Positions 33,889 to 42,466 of a stretch of DNA of 64,000 bases are shown here, piece after piece. The position numbers and the translations under genes were made by a program. The notes beneath the pieces were generated by a model. The model searched no databases. It saw only the letters and a list, made by a program, of their open reading frames with translations, and was not told where the DNA came from. Source of the DNA: Anaerolineales bacterium (lineage in GTDB: Bacteria; Chloroflexota; Anaerolineae; Anaerolineales; UBA4823); assembly GCA_020060465.1 (NCBI GenBank), contig JAGVAD010000030.1:16907-80906 (forward strand). Direction: 5' to 3'. The first letter of the stretch is position 1, and the number at the start of each line of letters is the position of its first letter.

Positions 33889-34704
33889 TTATTGAATGGT
33901 GGTCCCATTCCCGCTTAGCGCCGCGGAGATGGGAGAGGATACGCGACCATCGGCGATCACGACGCGCCTAACCCCGCCTTTCAAGGCTTCCTCCGCGCCC
34001 AGAACCTTCTTCTTCATCCGACCCTGAGCCGCCTCCAGCGCCACAGATAAACGATTTTGCGGCAGCGTCCGAATGAGCGTCGTCTCGTCCGGAAAGCTCC
34101 TCAACAGGCCAGGAGCAGCCGTCAGCAAGATGAGTGTTTCCACCTTCAACGCCGCCGCGATCATTGCTGCGGCGCGATCGGCGTCAACATTCAACGCCTC
34201 ACCTTTCTCGCTGATCGCCAACGGCGCAACGACCGGTAAATAGCCGGCATCCAACAACAGGTTCAGCAACGCCGCGTTCACCCGCTCAATTTTGCCAGTG
34301 TAATCATCGCGGATCACTTTGCGCTTACCGTTTTCCATGCTTTGGATGGCGTCTTTGCGTGTGGCTTGCAACAGGCCGCCGTCCATGCCGCTCAGCCCAA
34401 AAGCGGGAACTCCTAGCCTCTGCAATTGTTCCACTAACAGCGAGTTGAGCTTGCCATTCACCGCCATCAAGAAAATCTCCAGCGTCCGGCGATCGGTGTA
34501 ACGGGAGGTATATCCCGAAGGCGAGGTAATAAATTTCGGCGGCGCGCCTAACGCCTCACCCAAAGCATTGGCCTCAGCCGACCCACCATGCACAAAGACC
34601 AATCGAACTTCGCTTTTCAACAACTCCATCGCGTCCAAACAAATAGCAGAAAAATCCACCCCTTGCGCGCCGCCTAATTTGACTACGATCTCCGGTTCAG
34701 TCAT
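33889..34704 (-). CDS. lysZ: LysW-aminoadipate/glutamate kinase (LysZ type)
   Basis: Amino-acid kinase family, ArgB-like; phosphorylates the carrier-bound gamma- or delta-carboxylate. 271 aa. VVKLGGAQGVDF at the N-terminus, FVHGGSAEANAL, the SGYTSRYTDRRTLEIFLM substrate region, LNVDADRAAAMIAAAL and GRMKKKVLGAEEAL. The ATG at 34704 has GGAGGA three bases upstream and is preferred over the GTG at 34728. Confidence 0.88.
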   Translation of the reverse strand: MTEPEIVVKLGGAQGVDFSAICLDAMELLKSEVRLVFVHGGSAEANALGEALGAPPKFITSPSGYTSRYTDRRTLEIFLMAVNGKLNSLLVEQLQRLGVPAFGLSGMDGGLLQATRKDAIQSMENGKRKVIRDDYTGKIERVNAALLNLLLDAGYLPVVAPLAISEKGEALNVDADRAAAMIAAALKVETLILLTAAPGLLRSFPDETTLIRTLPQNRLSVALEAAQGRMKKKVLGAEEALKGGVRRVVIADGRVSSPISAALSGNGTTIQ

Positions 34705-34729
34705 TGTTCCTCCAAAGAGCTGCTCCACC

Positions 34730-35767
34730 TCACAGCGGATGCAACCCCATAAACTCCAAAGCGGTGGTTTCTTGCCAGCCCATCATTAAATTCAAGCACT
34801 GCACTGCCGAACCTGCTGCGCCTTTCATCAGGTTATCTATGGCGCAAATCGAAACCACGTGACCATTCGACTCATCCAGCTCAAAGCCCAGGTCAGCGTA
34901 ATTGGAGCCCACCAACACTTTCGGCTCCGGAGCGCGATAAACGCCTCGTTGTTCTTTCACGACGCGTATAAATAGATTGTCATTTGCCGCAGCGCGATAT
35001 GCTTTCCACAAATCTTTTGCAGTTGTTCCCGGCTTAACTTTCCCATGCACGGTCGCCAACACGCCGCGTACCACATCTACAGCGGTCATGGTCAAAGAAA
35101 CATCTTGCACGCCCATTTCCTGGATCACCTCCGCCGTATGCCGATGCCCAAATGCCGAAAAAGTGCGTATCACGTTGGCGCGTTCTGCGTGATGTGAACC
35201 GAGGTTCCCTTCCGCGCCCGCTTCTGAAGAGCCTACTTTGATCTCGATGATGACAGGCGTCGAACGATCCAGTATATCCGCCTTAACCAATGGCAACAGT
35301 GCCAGGTTGCTTGCGGTCGCATTACACCCCACCCCGCTGACATAATCCGCCGCCGCGATTTCAGCTCGGTGCAGCTCCGGCAGACCATAGACGAACTTGT
35401 CCAACCACTCTGGCGCAGCGTGCGCCTCTCCATACCATCGCTCGTACAATGTTGCATCTCTCAAGCGAAAATCCGCCGATAAATCTATAATCTTTCCAGC
35501 CAACGCGGCATACTCGCCGATCCTGGTCTGCGCCTGCCCATGCGGCAAAGCCAGAAACAGAACATCCACCGCCTCGATTTGGGCCGGCTCCACAAACTTC
35601 AACTGGGTGCGTTTGCGCAGATTTGGATGAACCTGATAGACATATTCGCCCACATGTGAACGCGAAGTAACCTGCTTTACCGTCACATAAGGGTGAGCAA
35701 TGAGAAGGCGCAATAACTCTCCGCCGCTATATCCAGAACCTCCAACAATCGAAACGCTGATGCTCAT
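34730..35767 (-). CDS. lysY: LysW-aminoadipyl/glutamyl phosphate reductase (LysY type)
   Basis: NADPH-dependent reductase, ArgC family, forming the carrier-bound semialdehyde. 345 aa. Nucleotide loop VSIVGGSGYSGGELLRLL, catalytic Cys in VSGVGCNATASNLALLPL, and GSSEAGAEGNLGSHHAERANVIR with the conserved His. Two starts are possible: the ATG at 35767 with AAAGGGA upstream (chosen) or the ATG at 35785 that overlaps the lysX stop. Confidence 0.88.
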   Translation of the reverse strand: MSISVSIVGGSGYSGGELLRLLIAHPYVTVKQVTSRSHVGEYVYQVHPNLRKRTQLKFVEPAQIEAVDVLFLALPHGQAQTRIGEYAALAGKIIDLSADFRLRDATLYERWYGEAHAAPEWLDKFVYGLPELHRAEIAAADYVSGVGCNATASNLALLPLVKADILDRSTPVIIEIKVGSSEAGAEGNLGSHHAERANVIRTFSAFGHRHTAEVIQEMGVQDVSLTMTAVDVVRGVLATVHGKVKPGTTAKDLWKAYRAAANDNLFIRVVKEQRGVYRAPEPKVLVGSNYADLGFELDESNGHVVSICAIDNLMKGAAGSAVQCLNLMMGWQETTALEFMGLHPL

Positions 35768-35781
35768 TTCAATCCCTTTCA

Positions 35782-36678
35782 TCATGCGGCATATACGCCG
35801 CCGCTTGCTCGCTGTTGGGCGTTTTTGGCTGTTTCTATCGTGTAATTTACGATCTCCTCAGCGATATCCACGCCGCTGATCGGCTGAGCCATGTGGAACT
35901 CCATCGTATGGTTCACCTCGTTTACCAGTAATCCTCTCTGAGGGTGTTCAACCAGATCCACCGCCAAAAGCCCGCCGCCCACGGCTTGCGCCGCAGCCAT
36001 GCACAGCGCCTCGATCTCTGGCGTGAGCGGGCAAACTTCTCCCTCGCCGCCACGCGCAGTATTCGTGATCCAATGCTCCGACTTGCGATAGATAGCCGTC
36101 AGCACACGATTGCCGACAACGATGGCGCGAATATCGCGGCCGGGTTTGTGGATGTACTCCTGAATGTAAAAAACCGAATGCTGCACGGAACCCAGCGTCG
36201 CTTTATGTTCCAGGATCGCTTCGGCTGCATCGCGGTCGTTGATCTTCGCCAATAACCGCCCCCAAGAACCCACTACAGGCTTTAAAACGACCGGATACCC
36301 CATCGTCTCGATTGCTTCCAATGCCGCTTCTGGCGTGAATGCGATCACCGTATGCGGTTGAGGTAAACCTGCGCGCGCCAACGCCGCGCCGGTCATCAGT
36401 TTATCTCCGCAGACCTGCGCCACAGCGGCAGTATTGACCGTGGGGATGCCGAAGGCGTTCAAGATTCGCAGAGCATTCAACCCGCTTGTATAGCTGATGC
36501 TACGTTCCAGCACGACGTCAAATTCACGCCAGGGAGCGGGGTTTTCCAAATCGAAGGATATCGCGCGGTCATCCAGGCGCTCATAATCCAGGCCGCGCCT
36601 TTCCATCGCCCAAAAGATCCATTTCTCTTCCACCCGCACCCGCGAGTAAAGCACACCAATCCGTAATCGTCTGTGCAT
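35782..36678 (-). CDS. lysX: LysW-glutamate/aminoadipate ligase (LysX/ArgX type)
   Basis: ATP-grasp ligase (RimK family) that joins the C-terminal Glu of LysW to the alpha-amino group of aminoadipate or glutamate. 298 aa. ATP-grasp marks: [54 protein letters not shown], and [26 protein letters not shown]. Whether it takes aminoadipate (lysine route) or glutamate (arginine route) was not decided from residues. The Arg-rich leader upstream of lysW favours an arginine role, alone or with lysine. Confidence 0.9.
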   Translation of the reverse strand: MHRRLRIGVLYSRVRVEEKWIFWAMERRGLDYERLDDRAISFDLENPAPWREFDVVLERSISYTSGLNALRILNAFGIPTVNTAAVAQVCGDKLMTGAALARAGLPQPHTVIAFTPEAALEAIETMGYPVVLKPVVGSWGRLLAKINDRDAAEAILEHKATLGSVQHSVFYIQEYIHKPGRDIRAIVVGNRVLTAIYRKSEHWITNTARGGEGEVCPLTPEIEALCMAAAQAVGGGLLAVDLVEHPQRGLLVNEVNHTMEFHMAQPISGVDIAEEIVNYTIETAKNAQQRASGGVYAA

Positions 36679-36753
36679 GTTAACGCTACCTGCCAGCCGC
36701 AGATCGTCGGAGACAGTCGCTGCTCAACGATCTGCAGCCAGTTCCCTGCAAGG

Positions 36754-36924
36754 TCACTCCCCCCAATCTTCCTGCACCATTGGAGCAAGTTCCAGAGCGG
36801 CAGGGTTGAGAGCGGTCACTTCCAAATCCACGCCGCACTCTGGGCAGACCAGTATTTCGCCTAATTCTACATCTGCATCCAACAAAACCTGGGCTTCGCA
36901 TTCAGGACAAGAAACAGTAGTCAT
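36754..36924 (-). CDS. lysW: Amino-group carrier protein LysW
   Basis: 56-aa acidic zinc protein that carries the growing amino acid on its C-terminal Glu. Two Cys pairs (Cys6/Cys9 and Cys27/Cys30) bind zinc, and the C-terminus is the signature EDWGE (52-56). AAGGAGA lies seven bases upstream of the ATG. First structural gene of lysWXYZJK, 75 bases before lysX, behind an attenuator-like leader. Confidence 0.95.
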   Translation of the reverse strand: MTTVSCPECEAQVLLDADVELGEILVCPECGVDLEVTALNPAALELAPMVQEDWGE

Positions 36925-36961
36925 TTGGCTTCTCCTTATAAAAGAATCTGAACCGATTAAC

Positions 36962-36992
36962 AAAAAACAGCCCTTCGAGAAGAAGGGCTGTT
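36962..36992 (-). terminator. Leader terminator (attenuator) of the lysW operon
   Basis: In the message AACAGCCCTTC, loop TTCTC, GAAGGGCTGTT, then TTTT: a perfect 11-bp stem followed by a T-run (36962-36967). It sits between the promoter and lysW, 38 bases before the lysW start. Its segment TCTTCTCGAA is complementary to TTCGAGAAGA in the leader (complement of 37052-37061), giving a competing antiterminator. It could also end transcripts of the upstream molybdenum hydroxylase operon. Confidence 0.75.
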
Positions 36993-37026
36993 GGGCTGAA
37001 CGGTGTGCAATTACTTTCTCAAGCGC

Positions 37027-37113
37027 TTAATCCAACGTCCAAGACACCCGATCTTCTCGAACAGAAGTGGGCAGCGGACGACGGGAACGCAAGGAAAGCT
37101 GCTTTGTGAACAT
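37027..37113 (-). CDS. Arg-rich leader peptide of the lysW operon
   Basis: 28 codons from ATG 37113, beginning MFTKQLSLRSRRPLPTSV and ending TLD. Five of 28 codons are Arg (positions 9, 11, 12, 19, 22: CGT, CGT, CGT, CGA, CGG). The ATG lies eight bases after the -10 box, so the message would be nearly leaderless. Codons 18-21 cover the segment that can pair with the terminator, so a ribosome stalled at the Arg cluster leaves it free and one reading to the stop covers it. This is the geometry of classical attenuation. Translation is inferred, not shown. Confidence 0.5.
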   Translation of the reverse strand: MFTKQLSLRSRRPLPTSVREDRVSWTLD

Positions 37114-37119
37114 TGGGCT

Positions 37120-39441
37120 CTATTCTACATAACTTTTAGGATCTGTCAATGGTCTGGCAAAGGAATTTTCGCCCGCGCGCTTTTCCTGCAGCGCCAGCCA
37201 CACCTTCTCCGGCGTCAGCGGCAGGTCGTGGATGGTTACCCCGATCGCTTCACGGATTGCCGAACCCACCGCCGGAGAGACAGCCAGAATGCCGCTCTCG
37301 CCGGCGCCTTTTGAGCCGTAGGGCCCAGGGCCATCGCCGTTCTCTTGCAAAATGGTCTCCATCTCCAACGGAATGTCTTTGATGGTCGGGATGCGATAAT
37401 CCAGCGCCCCCAGGTTCTGGATGCGCCCAGCCTCATCTAAGATGAGATGTTCCATCAGCGTGTGTCCCAGCCCCATGATGGCTGCGCCTTCGTCCTGCGC
37501 CTCCGCCTGGCGTGGGTTGAGCGCCTTGCCAATGTCGGTGACGGTGACCAGTTTGTGTATCGTGATTTCGCCAGTCTCCTCGTCCACTTCCACTTCGCAA
37601 CCTACTGCGGCAACTTCCCAAAAGGCTGCCTGGCCGCCCAGCGGATGATTGGGAAGGTATTTACCACGCGCTGTGCCCACAGCGATCACCTCGCCTCGCA
37701 CCGCGCCGTAATAATCACGGATCAGGCGATCATAGGCAACGGCGCGCTCGCCGCAGATCACCTTCCCCTCTTGCAAACGGATGCAGTCCTCAGCCATGTC
37801 GTAAGCCTCGGCAGCCATTTGCCTGAGCTGCGTCTTGATCTGGCGGCATGCGGAAATGATGGCGTTGCCCATGAATACGCTGGAACGGCTGGCGGATGTG
37901 GAAGCGTCAAATGGCGCCAGGGCTGTATCGCCCATCACAATCGAGATGCGATCCAGCGGGATGCCCAGCTCATCAGCGGCAAGTTGGGAAAAGACCGTAC
38001 GCGCCCCTTGACCCATATCCGATGTGGAAGACAAGATCAGCAAACTGCCGTCTTGCAGCAGTCGCGCGATGGCGAACGATGCCGAAGCCGAGGCAGAGTT
38101 CTTCATTCCAATTGCCAGACCGCGCCCGTGGTTTTTACCCAATGGTTGCCCCCAGCCAATTGCGTTAGCGGCGCGCTGTAAGAGCATGCGCCAATCGCCA
38201 TCCACCGGCTTATCGCCGGGGATGACCGTTTCACCTTTCGCCGGAATATTGCGCAAGCGGATCTCCAGTCGGTCTAACCCCAACTGGCGGGCAGCCGCAT
38301 CCATCTGCGATTCAAGCGCCCAGGAAAGCTGAGGAATACCAAATCCGCGAAAGGCGGTGCTGGGCGTGGTGTGAGTCAGTACCGCGCGCCCCACGATGCG
38401 CACATTCGGGGCATGATATGGCCCGGCAGCCACATAACTACCCTTGCTCACCACGCGGCTGCCGATGTCAGCATACGCGCCCAACTGATAATTGGCTTCG
38501 ATATCCTGGAAGACCAGCCTGCCATCGGCGGTAAAACCACTGCGCAGGCGGATTTGCGACGCGGCGCGGCGAATGGCCTGGAAAGTTTCCTCCAGGGTGA
38601 GCGCCAGGCGCACCGGTCGCCCAGTCTTAAGCGCCAGGAAAGCCAGCAACGGCTCGTACTTGGGATAGCCCTTGCCACCGAAGCCACCGCCAGGGTCGGG
38701 GGCGATAATGCGCACTTTCGAGGCCGGCAGGTTCAAAGCGGTCACAATCGCTCGTTGCAGCACATAAGGATGCTGGATCGAACTCCATACCGACACGCCA
38801 TCCTTTTCCGGCGCCGCCTGGTAAGCCAGATTTTCGATGGGGAAGTGTGTGACCAATGGAAAGCGATATACATTTTCGATTACCATGTCAGCCTGCGCTT
38901 GGTCAACATCGCCCCAACCGAAACACCACTCATTCAGAATATTGCTCTGGCGGAAAGGGTCATCCGCAGCGCGGATGGAAGGGTGCTGAACCAGCGGCGC
39001 GCCCGGGCGCAAAGCCTCGTCAATTGTATAAACGCCAGGAAGCTCCTCATATTCTATGCGCAGCAGTTTCACCGCCTCCAGGGCAGTATCTTCATCTTCA
39101 GCAGCCACCGCAGCCACCGGTTCGCCAAAATATTTCACCTCGTCGTCAGCGATTACTGGACGGTCGTTATATACCGGTCCGAAGCGCGGCATAGGCTTGG
39201 GCAGGTCGTCCGCAGTAAGCACGGCGACCACCCCTTTCAGCCGCAGCGCCTGGCTGGCATCCACGTTCAAAATGCGAGCATGGCCGCAATTCAAATGCGC
39301 CAGCTTGACATGCAGCGCGCCTGGCAGACGGATATCGCCGGTGTAGCGCTGCGCGCCAGTCACCCGCTCGCGCCCACCCACGCGCTCCGGTGACATCCCT
39401 ACCCATTGAGCCATACCCTGATTCTCAGCAGAAGCGCTCAT
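37120..39441 (-). CDS. Molybdenum hydroxylase large subunit (xanthine dehydrogenase family)
   Basis: 773 aa molybdopterin-binding catalytic subunit. Marks: RYTGDIRLPGALHVKLAH, APDPGGGFGGKGYPKYEP, FRGFGIPQLSWALE, the FDASTSASRSS loop and the catalytic Glu in GSKGAGESG near the C-terminus. The AYxCSFR loop of CO dehydrogenase is absent, so it is not form I CODH; the substrate (purine, aldehyde, nicotinate or other N-heterocycle) is unknown. It overlaps the 2Fe-2S subunit gene by four bases. Confidence 0.9.
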   Translation of the reverse strand: MSASAENQGMAQWVGMSPERVGGRERVTGAQRYTGDIRLPGALHVKLAHLNCGHARILNVDASQALRLKGVVAVLTADDLPKPMPRFGPVYNDRPVIADDEVKYFGEPVAAVAAEDEDTALEAVKLLRIEYEELPGVYTIDEALRPGAPLVQHPSIRAADDPFRQSNILNEWCFGWGDVDQAQADMVIENVYRFPLVTHFPIENLAYQAAPEKDGVSVWSSIQHPYVLQRAIVTALNLPASKVRIIAPDPGGGFGGKGYPKYEPLLAFLALKTGRPVRLALTLEETFQAIRRAASQIRLRSGFTADGRLVFQDIEANYQLGAYADIGSRVVSKGSYVAAGPYHAPNVRIVGRAVLTHTTPSTAFRGFGIPQLSWALESQMDAAARQLGLDRLEIRLRNIPAKGETVIPGDKPVDGDWRMLLQRAANAIGWGQPLGKNHGRGLAIGMKNSASASASFAIARLLQDGSLLILSSTSDMGQGARTVFSQLAADELGIPLDRISIVMGDTALAPFDASTSASRSSVFMGNAIISACRQIKTQLRQMAAEAYDMAEDCIRLQEGKVICGERAVAYDRLIRDYYGAVRGEVIAVGTARGKYLPNHPLGGQAAFWEVAAVGCEVEVDEETGEITIHKLVTVTDIGKALNPRQAEAQDEGAAIMGLGHTLMEHLILDEAGRIQNLGALDYRIPTIKDIPLEMETILQENGDGPGPYGSKGAGESGILAVSPAVGSAIREAIGVTIHDLPLTPEKVWLALQEKRAGENSFARPLTDPKSYVE
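37122..37149 (-). promoter_or_regulatory. Promoter of the lysW operon
   Basis: On the minus strand TTGACA (37149-37144), 16-base spacer, TAGAAT (37127-37122). The whole promoter lies in the last codons of the molybdenum hydroxylase large-subunit gene, whose stop TAG starts inside the -10 box. Confidence 0.7.
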
Positions 39442-39920
39442 GCAGCCTCCTTCTCACTCGCTGCCAACTGCACCGCGGCGATAATGCGGTTATAGCCGGC
39501 GCAGCGGCACAGGTTGCCGGCCAGCCCCTGGCGCACTTCGTCCTCACTGGGATGCGGGTTTTTCATCAATAAATACTTGGCCGACATAACCATGCCGGGA
39601 ATGCAGTAGCCGCATTGCACTGCTCCCGCCTTCAGGAAAGCTTCTTGCAGTGGGTCAAGGCGTTCGTCCTCCGCCAGGCCTTCGATGGTGACGATTTCCC
39701 AGCCGTCAGCCTCCACCGCCAGGACAAGGCAGGAATTGATCGCCCGCCCATTGGCGAGGATGGTGCACGCGCCGCACTCGCCCTCGCCGCAACACTCTTT
39801 GGAGCCGATCAGATCAAGCTGATTTTGCAATACCTTCAACAAAGTGTGCTGCGGCTGCACTTCCAGTTCCACGCGGCGCCCGTTGACGGTTATCGAAATG
39901 GGAATCAAGTTCTTCTCCAT
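39438..39920 (-). CDS. Molybdenum hydroxylase 2Fe-2S subunit
   Basis: 160 aa. N-terminal plant-type 2Fe-2S site CCGEGECGACTILANG with a distal Cys, and C-terminal 2Fe-2S site QCGYCIPGMVM with LCRCAGYNRI. It transfers electrons from the Mo site to FAD. It lies between the FAD and Mo subunit genes; the stop overlaps the Mo-subunit start (ATGA). Confidence 0.93.
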   Translation of the reverse strand: MEKNLIPISITVNGRRVELEVQPQHTLLKVLQNQLDLIGSKECCGEGECGACTILANGRAINSCLVLAVEADGWEIVTIEGLAEDERLDPLQEAFLKAGAVQCGYCIPGMVMSAKYLLMKNPHPSEDEVRQGLAGNLCRCAGYNRIIAAVQLAASEKEAA

Positions 39921-39930
39921 AGGTTATCGC

Positions 39931-40812
39931 TCAAGCTACAGGGGATAATTGTGCTTCGGCGGCAGTCAAACGCTGCAAAGCAACCTCCAGCGCCCGCTTT
40001 GCCATCACTTTGACCATCGCCAGGCGATATTCGCGGCTGGCGCGCACATCGCTGATGGGGCTGGTATGGGCGGCGACCTCATCCAGAATCGCCCGACGGA
40101 TGGCCGCGTCCAGGCTGGTAACCAACAGACGGTTATCTGAGACAGGCACCAGGATAGGCGTCGGCGCCACCGCGCCAAAGGCAAAGAGCACGCCGTCGGA
40201 GCGCCGCGCCAGGCAGGCTGCGTTCACCGTAGCCAGATCCACGCCACGGCGGCGCGTGAGGCGAGTGAAAGCCGCGCCGCTCGCTTCTCGCGGCAGCGGC
40301 AGGTCAATTGCCTCAACCAGCTCGCCTTGTTGCAAGACCGTTTTACGCGGTCCCAAGAAGAAACGGCGTAGCGCAACCGTGCGCCGTCCATCCGGCCCGA
40401 TCAAATTGACCTGCGCGTCATAAATTAGCAACGCCGGTGCAGTATCTGCCGCCGGCGAGGCGTTGCAGATGTTGCCTGACAACGTGGCGCGGTTGCGGAT
40501 CTGCACCGACCCGACTACGCTGGCAGCTTCTACCAGAGCGGGGAAATACTGTTGTACGCGTGCGTCCTCGATCAAATCGGAGAGCACCGTCAGCGCGCCG
40601 ATACGCAACGCGCCGTCCAGCAGTTGAACATCGGCGCGCAGCTCAGCCACCCGTTTGAGGTCAATCACCACTTGCGGCGCAATGAGGTCATGGCGCATCT
40701 GCACCAACAGATCGGTGCCGCCAGCCAACAACCTGGCCTCGCGCCCATAGCGAACCAGCAAGGTAATGACTTCATCCAGCGATTGTGGACGGAAGTAGAG
40801 AAAAGCGTTCAT
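39931..40812 (-). CDS. Molybdenum hydroxylase FAD subunit
   Basis: 293 aa, the CoxM/NdhF-like FAD-binding subunit. Marks: FLYFRPQSLDEVITLLVRYG, ARLLAGGTDLLVQMR and IRNRATLSGNICNASPAAD. It passes electrons to NAD or a quinone-linked acceptor. Its start overlaps the GntR regulator stop (ATGA), so regulator and enzyme are one operon. Confidence 0.92.
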   Translation of the reverse strand: MNAFLYFRPQSLDEVITLLVRYGREARLLAGGTDLLVQMRHDLIAPQVVIDLKRVAELRADVQLLDGALRIGALTVLSDLIEDARVQQYFPALVEAASVVGSVQIRNRATLSGNICNASPAADTAPALLIYDAQVNLIGPDGRRTVALRRFFLGPRKTVLQQGELVEAIDLPLPREASGAAFTRLTRRRGVDLATVNAACLARRSDGVLFAFGAVAPTPILVPVSDNRLLVTSLDAAIRRAILDEVAAHTSPISDVRASREYRLAMVKVMAKRALEVALQRLTAAEAQLSPVA

Positions 40813-41489
40813 GAGTTTTGGCGGTTCAATTCTTCAAATGCCAGCAAATAACAGGAGCGTGAATACTGCTTGTGCGCCTCCAATAGCACGGCGGCTTGGT
40901 CGGTTTGCCCGGCTGCGATCAACTCCAACAGACGAGCATGGTCACTCTGGGCGCGCCCGGCCATCTCTGGTGCCAGGTCGAACATGGCGCGATAGCGGTG
41001 AATGTCCGCCATGTTCCACAGGTCGCGGATCATCTGGCGCAGCCGCGGCAGCGGGGCATGGGCATAGATTGCCATGTGGAAGTCGCGATTCAAATAGCCA
41101 AATTCCTCCATGCGACCCTGCTCCACGGCAGTGTCCATCTCGGTCAGCAGTTGGCGCAACGGCGGCAGATCCTCTGGCGTGATGAGCGGCGCGGCTTGGC
41201 GCAGCGCCAGAATTTCAAGCTGCATTCCGATCAACAGCACCTCCTCCAGTTCCGTCCTTGTCAATGCAGAGACCTTTGGCGAATGGTACGCGTCCTGAGA
41301 GAGGAGACCCTCCGCCGCCAGGCGCGAGATGGCGCTGCGTACCGGGATGACGCTCACCCCTAACTGACGTGCGATGTCAGCCTGGTTGAGCGCATCATTG
41401 GGCTTGAAATCGCCGCGCAGAATGCCATCCTTAATAGCTTGATAGACCAGTTCTTCGCGCGAAGCAACGATCATCTTCGATTGCAGCAT
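40809..41489 (-). CDS. GntR-family transcriptional regulator (FCD/FadR subfamily)
   Basis: 226 aa. N-terminal winged helix (ELVYQAIKDGILRGDFKPND, LGVSVIPVRSAISRLAAEGL) and C-terminal helical FCD ligand domain with metal-type ligands (DFHMAIYAHAPLPRLRQMI, SDHARLLELIAAG). First gene of the molybdenum hydroxylase operon, so it probably controls it in response to the substrate. A 35-base perfect palindrome lies 23 bases before the start. ATG at 41489 chosen; GTG at 41501 is also open. Confidence 0.87.
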   Translation of the reverse strand: MLQSKMIVASREELVYQAIKDGILRGDFKPNDALNQADIARQLGVSVIPVRSAISRLAAEGLLSQDAYHSPKVSALTRTELEEVLLIGMQLEILALRQAAPLITPEDLPPLRQLLTEMDTAVEQGRMEEFGYLNRDFHMAIYAHAPLPRLRQMIRDLWNMADIHRYRAMFDLAPEMAGRAQSDHARLLELIAAGQTDQAAVLLEAHKQYSRSCYLLAFEELNRQNS

Positions 41490-41511
41490 CCTCGTCCTCA
41501 CATTTTCCTAA

Positions 41512-41546
41512 GATATTATAAATTATAACTTATAATTTATAATATC
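41512..41546. promoter_or_regulatory. 35-base perfect palindrome upstream of the GntR gene
   Basis: Arms GATATTATAAATTATAA (41512-41528) and its exact complement (41530-41546) around one C. It is wholly AT-rich and contains several TATAAT-like boxes, so it could be both promoter and operator. Confidence 0.55.
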
Positions 41547-41591
41547 AGCGCTTATTGTAACCCGGTTTTGAATTTTGTCAATAATTAAGCA

Positions 41592-41614
41592 AGGTCACGT
41601 TTGAAACGTGACCT
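41592..41614 (-). terminator. Hairpin between the small membrane protein gene and the GntR gene
   Basis: AGGTCACGTTT, one base, AAACGTGACCT: an 11-bp perfect stem, downstream of the minus-strand gene at 41720-41977. The following minus-strand bases (TTGCTTAATTATT) are T-rich but not a pure run. Confidence 0.45.
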
Positions 41615-41719
41615 GCTTCTGTTCGGAGAACCCATACATTAAGAAAGCCAAACTGAGCGACGCACCTGATGCGGTTCAGTCAGGCTATCAAATAGATGGG
41701 TGGATTCAATGGCTCGAAT

Positions 41720-41977
41720 CTACGATTCCTTACCCAACGCCTTTCCGGCGAGGGCGCCAGCCAGTATTTTTGCAACGTCTTCAGCCGACATTTGCCCTGA
41801 AAGCATGGCGTATAACAGAATGATAACTAATGCCAGGGCCAGGATGTCAGTCCAATCCATTTCCACAGGTCCAATATTTAACAAAGGTTCGATGCCTGGA
41901 AAGATGCCACTTGCGGGGAATTTAGGCTTAATTAGATAGAGAATTAACAAAGCGATTGCAATTATCCAAGCCCACAT
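41720..41977 (-). CDS. Small two-helix membrane protein
   Basis: 85 aa. Two hydrophobic segments (AWIIAIALLILYLI and ILALALVIILLYAML) with a short loop, then an amphipathic tail (SAEDVAKILAGALAGKALGKES). A strong GGGAGGA precedes the ATG, which supports a real gene. No family is recognised. Confidence 0.6.
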   Translation of the reverse strand: MWAWIIAIALLILYLIKPKFPASGIFPGIEPLLNIGPVEMDWTDILALALVIILLYAMLSGQMSAEDVAKILAGALAGKALGKES

Positions 41978-42109
41978 TGTTTCCTCCCAATTACAACCAC
42001 AGCAGGTAATCTTGTCCTCGCGCCAATGGTTTTATCTCACCGTTCGGAGCGATGCAAAAACACTCATTGTTATCATAGCATAAAATTGCATAGAAGTGCA
42101 TCGGCTTGG

Positions 42110-42450
42110 GTGCACTAAAAAGCTATTGGTTGTGCTCGCCCCGGCATCGGTTGGAAACCGACGCCTCAGGTTACGAAGCCTGCTTGAAGCGGGCTGGGAG
42201 TCGGCGTAGCCGACTTTATGTGCCTTCAGGCGGTGACTTCCAGTCGCTGCCATCGCGGCAGATAACAACCTTTGAGCGCTCCCACCATAACCGTGCGCTC
42301 CCCTGTCACCACACGGTTTGGGCAGGGGCATCTTGAACAGATATTACCACCCGCCCCGACAACGACTCACCGGGATATAGGCGAGGGTTAATAACCTCGG
42401 GATGCAAAAAGCTCTGGCGGCTGGTTTAGCCGCCGAAAGGCGACAACCCA
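42110..42450. repeat. Palindrome-rich intergenic region
   Basis: At least four hairpins occur in 340 bases: TCGGTT/AACCGA (42147-42161), AGTCGGC/GCCGACT (42199-42215), CGAGG/CCTCG (42382-42399) and GGCGGCT/AGCCGCC (42416-42434). Open frames here have no coding character. It fills the gap between the small membrane protein and cytochrome c genes. Confidence 0.5.
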
Positions 42451-42466
42451 CTCACGCAACGATAGA

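Noticed and set aside
36925..37119. Lysine riboswitch or T-box in the lysW leader
   Set aside because: No L-box core sequences and no T-box GGUGGNACCGCG-type motif were seen; peptide-based attenuation fits better.
38371..39393. 340-codon plus-strand open frame
   Set aside because: Antisense to the molybdenum hydroxylase large subunit; no coding pattern.
37120..40812. Aerobic CO dehydrogenase (CoxMSL)
   Set aside because: Subunit order and cofactors fit the wider family, but the form I active-site loop AYxCSFR is absent in the large subunit.
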